Below, piece after piece: positions 25,800 to 29,731 of a stretch of DNA of 29,731 nt (the stretch's first letter is position 1; the number at the start of each line of letters is the position of its first letter). The stretch is taken from the NCBI GenBank assembly GCA_030634585.1, contig DAOWAM010000001.1, positions 1 through 29,731 of the forward strand, read 5' to 3'. Made by a program: the position numbers and the translations under genes. This stretch comes from a bacterium (GTDB lineage Bacteria; Patescibacteriota; Patescibacteriia; UBA2591; DAOWAM01). The notes under the pieces were generated by a model. The model was given only the letters and a program-made list of their open reading frames with translations. It was not told where the DNA came from and did not search any database.

Positions 25800-26210
25800 T
25801 TATTTTAAATATGAAATATAATGATATTGCCAGTTTTCTTTTTCCTTAAGAAATTTTTGTTTCCATTGTTCAAATTGTTTCTTTTTACTGCCGAATAATC
25901 TATTGTTAAAAAAGGGAATGATAATCTGTTCAATTGTTCGTCGTTTACGGACGATTAATAACGAAAAACTTTGTTTTCCTGTCTGATATAGATGAATTGT
26001 TTCGGCAAGTCCTAAATGTTGTTTAATTATCCAAAGAACTTCTTGATTATCACTCTTTACTTTAATCTGAAAAACGGCAATCTTTTGTCGTTGTTTCCGT
26101 AGACTACTAACTTGGGTAACCCAAAGAAAAGATCCTATTCCACAAATCAATCCATCAACAAAGTCAGACGAAACTCGAGGAATTGAAATAGCATTATTTA
26201 ACTTAGTCAT
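25800..26210 (-). CDS. LAGLIDADG-like protein with lost catalytic acid
   Basis: A 136-residue protein with one LAGLIDADG-type helix, FVDGLICGIGSF (17-28), which lines up with FLAGLIDADGSF. The catalytic acidic residue (last Asp/Glu of the motif) is Ile25 and the preceding Asp is Cys23. The rest keeps the fold's pattern: KIAVFQIKVKSDNQEVLWIIKQHLG, then SFSLLIVRKRRTIEQIIIPFF and a basic C-terminal helix. A single-motif protein would act as a homodimer. Without the acid it is unlikely to cut DNA, but it may still bind it. It stands alone, with no intron or split host gene around it, and lies beside the gene-free region with a parS-like site. Confidence 0.7.
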   Translation of the reverse strand: MTKLNNAISIPRVSSDFVDGLICGIGSFLWVTQVSSLRKQRQKIAVFQIKVKSDNQEVLWIIKQHLGLAETIHLYQTGKQSFSLLIVRKRRTIEQIIIPFFNNRLFGSKKKQFEQWKQKFLKEKENWQYHYISYLK

Positions 26211-26443
26211 TTTTGTTATGTTTTAATAAATATGATATTAATAGAAACATCTGATAGATATGTTTACTATTAAGTTAGATTAATTAGATCCCTAAATCTT
26301 TTTTAATTTAGTATTATCTTGCTTCTGTATTAAGATTATTTTATAATTTTGATACCTTTTGTCTTTATTGCTTAATTTACAATATTTTATTGATAAGATA
26401 TCCTAATATTATTTTATCAATTATTTTTAAATTAAGCAAATAG

Positions 26444-26516
26444 TTATCCACCGTCACTATTCTATTTAAACAATGTGGCTATTTTTTAAGATACTTTTTT
26501 ATTTTCTTTATCTACG
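26444..26516. promoter_or_regulatory. Cluster of DnaA-box-like sites
   Basis: TTATCCACC (26444-26452) differs from the consensus TTATCCACA at one base. The reverse-oriented TGTGGCTAT (26474-26482) and the direct TTATCTACG (26508-26516) each match 7 of 9 bases. All three fall within 73 bases in an AT-rich setting. A true origin is not proven. Confidence 0.4.
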
Positions 26517-26618
26517 CCCCTGTAAAGATTCCAATGAAACTTAAATTATGAAATTTAAAAATAATAAAAAATATTGATCCTATATTGTGTTTAGAAAGAT
26601 GCTCGAAAACAATTTAAA

Positions 26619-26634
26619 TAATTAGCGCTAATTA
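26619..26634. repeat. 16-base perfect palindrome TAATTAGCGCTAATTA
   Basis: A perfect inverted repeat with a GCGC centre in the gene-free region. It is too short-looped for a terminator and has no T tail, so it could be a binding site for a dimeric protein. Confidence 0.45.
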
Positions 26635-26750
26635 AATAGTTAGAATAAATAATTTGTTAATTTAGATTATTAATTTTTGATTATTTAAAAAAGACGAATT
26701 AATCAATCAAAATGCTTTTCTTTTGAAAATACTTTCTACATTATTAATTT

Positions 26751-26766
26751 TGTTCCACGTGGAACA
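26751..26766. promoter_or_regulatory. parS-like centromere site
   Basis: TGTTCCACGTGGAACA is a perfect 16-base palindrome matching the chromosomal parS consensus (TGTTNCACGTGAAACA type, with the CC/GG variant known from pseudomonads). ParB binds such sites near chromosome origins. A partial second copy (GTGGGAACA, 26779-26787) follows within 15 bases. No parA or parB gene is in the window. Confidence 0.8.
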
Positions 26767-26853
26767 TTCTGATACCAGTGGGAACATACGTGCCACTTTC
26801 TAAGGTAAAAATAGAGAATGAATTTCTTCAATTAATTATTTAGCTGGATTATT

Positions 26854-27429
26854 TTATCTTACCTTATTCTTTTTAGAAAGACTAAACAAACAACCACAAT
26901 ATTTTTGTCGGTGAAGTCCTAATTGATGTGATAGCACAATACTCCTTTGTTTAGCATCTTGTGGATTAACCGAAAATTGATAGAAATTTATTTTATATTG
27001 TTTAGTTAGCTCTTGACCAATTTGTTTTATTACTGAAACATTTTTATATAAACTGACACTTAGAGTACTAGAGAAATAATCAAAATGGTGTTGTTGCGCA
27101 TATTGTACGGTGGATCGCAAACGAATCTGAAAACAAACAGAACAACGTTCGCTATTTTCTAAATAACTTACCGGTGGGCGAGGTAAAGATTGTTGAATTT
27201 CTTTAAACCATTTTTCTGATTGATAATCCGGTATAATCAATGCTAATTGATAAAAATCCGCTATTTGCTTCATCGAGTCTAATCGCTGTTGATATTCTTC
27301 AATTGGTTGGATATTAGGATTAAAATAGTACAAAACCAATTGCTCTCGCTGAAACAATTGTTTTTTTAATAGATTTTCGACCAGTGGCGCCGTACAAGGC
27401 GCGCAACAACAATGAAGAAGTAATTTCAT
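26854..27429 (-). CDS. queH: Epoxyqueuosine reductase QueH
   Basis: QueH (DUF208 family) reduces epoxyqueuosine to queuosine in tRNA, a non-orthologous replacement of QueG. From the ATG at 27429 the protein has 191 residues and starts MKLLLHCCCAPC, the family's cysteine motif. A TTG four codons earlier is less likely. FNPNIQPIEEYQQRL, then CSVCFQIRL and YCGCLFS carry the remaining cysteines for the iron-sulfur cluster and metal site. It lies 32 bases after queA on the same strand, so the two act in the same pathway. Confidence 0.93.
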   Translation of the reverse strand: MKLLLHCCCAPCTAPLVENLLKKQLFQREQLVLYYFNPNIQPIEEYQQRLDSMKQIADFYQLALIIPDYQSEKWFKEIQQSLPRPPVSYLENSERCSVCFQIRLRSTVQYAQQHHFDYFSSTLSVSLYKNVSVIKQIGQELTKQYKINFYQFSVNPQDAKQRSIVLSHQLGLHRQKYCGCLFSLSKKNKVR

Positions 27430-27461
27430 ATTTCGCAACAAATTAAAATAAATTATTTTTC

Positions 27462-28481
27462 TTAAATAATTAACATCGCGTCACCGAATGAATAGAACCG
27501 ATATTTGTGTTTAATTGCTTGTTGATAAGCTTGTTTAATCAATTTTTGCCCAGCAAAAGCCATTACCAACATCAATAAAGTAGATTTGGGCAGATGAAAA
27601 TTAGTAATTAATCCATCAATAAAACGAAATTGATAGCCGGGATAAATAAATAGGTCTATTTCATTTTGTTGTGGAGACAATTTTCCTTGTTGATCACTAA
27701 AAAACTCTAATACTCGGGTAGAAGTGGTTCCTACCGAAATTATTCGTTTATTCTGTTGTTTGGCTTGATTTAATCTTTGTGCTACTTGAGAAGTTAATTC
27801 CGCCCATTCGCTATGTATCTGATGTTGTTCAATTTCGTCTTCTCGTACTGGTTGAAAAGTGCCCAAGCCTACGTGTAAAGTAACAAATTGGGACTGAATT
27901 CTCTTCTTTTTCAATCGATTAAATAATTCTGGCGTAAAATGAAGACCGGCCGTTGGTGCGGCAACTGAACCATCCGTTTTAGCATAAATAGTCTGATAAT
28001 CAACTAAATTAGATAATTGCTTAATATAAGGGGGCGTAGGCGCAATACCAACCCGTCTAATTGCTTGATCTAGTGTTTTTCCTTGTAAATTAAAAGTTAC
28101 TTGCCATGCGCCTTTATCTAATTTTTTGCTTATTTGCGCTGTTAAATCTACTTTTTGATTAGAAAAAATCAATTTTTGACCATTTTTTCCTTGTTTTACT
28201 AATGCTGACCAATTTTGCTGATCAATTTGTCTTAATAACAAGACTTCCGCCTTTCCGCCAGTTTGTTTATGTCCAATCAAGCGCGCCGGAATAACTTTTG
28301 AATTATTTAGTACCAAAATATCATTGCTCGTTAAATATTTAGGTAAATGATAAAAAAAATCGTGTTGAATAGTCTGTGCTTGTCGATCAACAATCATTAA
28401 ACGAGAATGGTCCCGTGGTTTAATCGGCTGTTGAGCAATTAGTTCTTTTGGCAAATGATAATCAAATTTGTTTAATTTCAT
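27462..28481 (-). CDS. queA: S-adenosylmethionine:tRNA ribosyltransferase-isomerase QueA
   Basis: QueA moves the ribosyl part of S-adenosylmethionine to preQ1 in tRNA, forming epoxyqueuosine. From the ATG at 28481 the protein has 339 residues, normal for the family, and begins MKLNKFDYHLPKELIAQQP, which lines up with the E. coli N-terminus; an ATG four codons earlier (28493) is possible. Family motifs include DILVLNNSKVIPARL, GSVAAPTAGLHFTPEL, HVGLGTFQPVR and LITNFHLPKSTLLMLV. It precedes queH. Genes making preQ1 and tgt are not in the window. Confidence 0.95.
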   Translation of the reverse strand: MKLNKFDYHLPKELIAQQPIKPRDHSRLMIVDRQAQTIQHDFFYHLPKYLTSNDILVLNNSKVIPARLIGHKQTGGKAEVLLLRQIDQQNWSALVKQGKNGQKLIFSNQKVDLTAQISKKLDKGAWQVTFNLQGKTLDQAIRRVGIAPTPPYIKQLSNLVDYQTIYAKTDGSVAAPTAGLHFTPELFNRLKKKRIQSQFVTLHVGLGTFQPVREDEIEQHQIHSEWAELTSQVAQRLNQAKQQNKRIISVGTTSTRVLEFFSDQQGKLSPQQNEIDLFIYPGYQFRFIDGLITNFHLPKSTLLMLVMAFAGQKLIKQAYQQAIKHKYRFYSFGDAMLII

Positions 28482-28533
28482 AATAATTGACATTTGTTAT
28501 ATTCATATCATAATATTATTTATCTAATTAGAC

Positions 28534-28567
28534 AAATAAATCTGTTCAAATTTGAACAGATTTATTT
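28534..28567. repeat. 34-base perfect palindrome between divergent genes
   Basis: Two 17-base arms meet without a spacer, centred at 28550/28551 and built on CTGTTCAAATTTGAACAG. It lies between queA (-) and the gene at 28753 (+), about 50 bases upstream of queA and 120 bases upstream of the + strand promoter. It could be an operator for a dimeric regulator; no gene ends here that needs a terminator. Confidence 0.75.
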
Positions 28568-28687
28568 AAAAACAAATTAGATTGTAAATAATAATTTTAA
28601 TTTTACTAATTTTTTAATATATCAGATTGATAAGTTCAATTATTTCAATTGTATATTTTGTATTATTTTTTGCTTTTAGGATTACTA

Positions 28688-28715
28688 TTGACACTTTCCG
28701 CGTCTATGCTATAAT
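28688..28715 (+). promoter_or_regulatory. Strong extended -10 promoter
   Basis: A perfect TTGACA and a perfect TATAAT are separated by 16 bases, with TGC just before the -10 (extended -10). It lies about 35 bases upstream of the ATG at 28753. Confidence 0.85.
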
Positions 28716-28752
28716 CTGTAATGTATTACTTAAAATTAAATAGGAGGTAGTT

Positions 28753-29076
28753 ATGCAAATCGTTTATTTACACAAAACAGAAAAAGCGGTGGCTATTAAA
28801 AAGATTGATAATTTCTTAATCGCTTTAATGCGTCGGGAATTTCCCAGCGGAGTAAAATTAAAAAACGCTCAAAAGCAATGGAACGGTGATAATATGACTT
28901 TTTCCTTTAAAGTTAAAAGGGGGGTTATAGGAACCAAGATATCGGGAAATATTTTGGTAACCGACAATACGGTGAAATTGACATTCAATCTCCCGGGATT
29001 GGTAAAAACTTTCGTTAGCGAGGAAAAAATAAAAAACGTCATTAACCAACAATTTGACGAGCTTTTCACCAGTTAA
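28753..29076 (+). CDS. PHA-granule-region family small protein
   Basis: A 107-residue protein that resembles the polyhydroxyalkanoic-acid system family (PHA_gran_rgn): an N-terminal helix, then WNGDNMTFSFKVKRGVIGTKISGNILVTDNTVKLTFNLPGL and a C-terminal helix ending in INQQFDELF. The family's function is poorly known, and no PHA synthesis genes are seen here, so the name should not be taken as a role. It has the clearest expression signals among the small genes: a consensus promoter, AGGAGG (28742-28747) five bases from the ATG, and a strong terminator. This suggests high expression as a single-gene unit. Confidence 0.75.
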   Translation: MQIVYLHKTEKAVAIKKIDNFLIALMRREFPSGVKLKNAQKQWNGDNMTFSFKVKRGVIGTKISGNILVTDNTVKLTFNLPGLVKTFVSEEKIKNVINQQFDELFTS

Positions 29077-29102
29077 CTTTTTCTATTTTGTAAAGCGAAT
29101 CC

Positions 29103-29142
29103 ACAGGGACTAACAAAGAATTAGTCCCTGTTTTATTTTTTT
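29103..29142 (+). terminator. Rho-independent terminator of the PHA-family gene
   Basis: An 11-bp stem (ACAGGGACTAA / TTAGTCCCTGT) with a 7-base loop is followed by TTTATTTTTTT on the + strand. Confidence 0.92.
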
Positions 29143-29154
29143 AAAAAATAAAAT

Positions 29155-29179
29155 CCAGTTTTATTTTTAATAAAACTGG
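29155..29179 (-). terminator. Rho-independent terminator of the deoxyribosyltransferase-like gene
   Basis: An 11-bp stem (CCAGTTTTATT / AATAAAACTGG) with a 3-base loop is followed on the minus strand by ATTTTATTTTTT. It is back-to-back with the terminator of the convergent gene. Confidence 0.8.
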
Positions 29180-29203
29180 TCTACTAATATTAACTGTCAA
29201 AAA

Positions 29204-29602
29204 TTAGATATTATTTATATTGCCGTTCAAAATAACTGGTTGCATTAATTTAATTTCGTCAGTATATCTCATTTGTGGAATAGCATTAAGTAAAAATATT
29301 TTTTTACGTAAAACATGCGCGAAAGCCATTTCTATTAAACCATTGCCTCCTATATAATTCTTGGTATTATTTTTATCTTTGTTAATTACTAAAATTGCAT
29401 CTGCCTTTTTAATTTCTTCAAAATATCTTCGAATTACATCCTGCTTTATTTTTTCCCACTTATCCTTAGTATCAATAATTCCCTTGGCGAATTTGTCCGC
29501 GCCAGCAGGAATAATTACTATATGTTTTCGCGCTTCGAGTTTATTTTTTAATTCGAGCATCTCTTTAAAAAAAGATATGCTCCCAGAAATAGCAATTTTC
29601 AT
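29204..29602 (-). CDS. Nucleoside 2-deoxyribosyltransferase-like protein
   Basis: A 132-residue protein from the ATG at 29602. The frame reads further upstream, but that part is the tRNA gene, so the later start is used. The N-terminus MKIAISGSISF is a Rossmann-like first strand and glycine loop. AKADAILVINKDK follows in the middle, and GGNGLIEMAFAHVLRKKIFLLN has the family's conserved E-AFA helix and strand. Relatives include nucleoside 2-deoxyribosyltransferases and DUF4406-type proteins, which act in nucleoside salvage or base exchange; activity is not certain. The ATG lies only 13 bases after the encoded CCA of tRNA-Ala and no Shine-Dalgarno sequence is present. Confidence 0.75.
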   Translation of the reverse strand: MKIAISGSISFFKEMLELKNKLEARKHIVIIPAGADKFAKGIIDTKDKWEKIKQDVIRRYFEEIKKADAILVINKDKNNTKNYIGGNGLIEMAFAHVLRKKIFLLNAIPQMRYTDEIKLMQPVILNGNINNI

Positions 29603-29615
29603 ATTATTAATTAAT

Positions 29616-29689
29616 TGGTGGACCCAGGGGGAGTCGAACCCCCGATTCCTCCATGCCATGGAGGTGTTTTACCACTATACTATGGGCCC
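29616..29689 (-). tRNA. tRNA-Ala (anticodon GGC)
   Basis: The minus strand folds into a full cloverleaf. The acceptor stem GGGCCCA/TGGGTCC includes the G3-U70 pair that marks alanine tRNAs. The anticodon stem CCTCC/GGAGG encloses the loop ATGGCAT, giving anticodon GGC after U33. The T stem GGGGG/CCCCC encloses TTCGACT. The discriminator is A and CCA is encoded. The D stem has one A-A mismatch. A CATAAT (-10-like) lies about ten bases upstream. Confidence 0.95.
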
Positions 29690-29731
29690 CTTTAAATTAT
29701 TATGAACTCCTAAACAAACTATAAAATAGAA

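Larger units (their letters stand above)
26211..26853. other. Gene-free AT-rich region with replication/partition-like sites
   Basis: This is the longest gene-free stretch in the window (about 640 bases). No credible coding frame or RNA gene was found. It holds three DnaA-box-like sequences, a 16-base AT/GC palindrome and a perfect parS-like palindrome with an adjacent half-site, each listed separately. Long A/T runs fill the rest. Confidence 0.6.

Noticed and set aside
26211..26853. CRISPR array or small RNA gene in the long gene-free region
   Set aside because: No regularly spaced repeats were found, and no stem followed by a T run marks an RNA gene end.
28534..28567. SOS/LexA box in the 34-base palindrome (CTGT...ACAG)
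   Set aside because: The spacing is CTG-N12-CAG, two bases longer than the proteobacterial LexA box, and the flanking genes are not SOS-type.
29603..29659. N-terminal extension of the deoxyribosyltransferase-like protein
   Set aside because: The extension is a translation of the tRNA-Ala gene.

Overview
The window is AT-rich and gene-dense. It most resembles a genome of the Patescibacteria / Candidate Phyla Radiation. The grounds are a nusB-rnc-smc block with an unusually short SMC, an array of small two-helix pilins of the Mbov_0395/VirB2-like kind, short versions of several enzymes, tightly packed same-strand operons with weak ribosome binding sites, and a sugar economy built around alpha-glucan. 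This assignment is inference; no rRNA gene is present to settle it.

Layout. 1-4100 (+): nusB, rnc, a small HNH-like protein and a hinge-less SMC-like ATPase. 4124-15841 (-): one long operon-like run read right to left: yebC, a ruvC pseudogene, a GH15 glucoamylase, a second glycogen synthase (glgA2), two GH57 paralogs, an APH-type small-molecule kinase, a PHP phosphoesterase, a first glycogen synthase (glgA1) and a GalT-family nucleotidyltransferase. 16016-17059 (+): a phosphoglucose/phosphomannose isomerase. 17152-21617 (-): galU, an exported sugar-binding lipoprotein and four tandem pilin-like proteins, two with cysteine-rich tails. 21741-25695: two divergent genes, visibly less AT-rich, for exported proteins: a metallopeptidase with a predicted propeller and an outer-membrane-type barrel, and a chymotrypsin-fold serine protease. 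25800-26853: a LAGLIDADG-like protein lacking its catalytic acid, then a 640-base gene-free stretch with a perfect parS-like palindrome and several DnaA-box-like sites. 26854-28481 (-): queA and queH for queuosine. 28753-29689: a PHA-granule-region family protein (+), then tRNA-Ala(GGC) followed at once by a nucleoside deoxyribosyltransferase-like gene (-).

How the genes may work together. GalU makes UDP-glucose, two GlgA proteins can extend an alpha-1,4-glucan, the GH57 enzymes can remodel or cut it, GH15 can release glucose, the APH-like kinase may re-phosphorylate the sugar, and the isomerase links glucose-6-phosphate to fructose-6-phosphate. This reads as a self-contained glycogen storage and mobilisation locus with both the synthase and the GH57 gene duplicated. 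No glgC, glgP or GH13 branching enzyme is seen in the window.

The strongest oddities are the multiply broken ruvC inside an otherwise intact operon, the SMC without a hinge, the barrel-bearing metallopeptidase in a probable monoderm, the cysteine-tailed pilins, and the parS/DnaA-box intergenic region.
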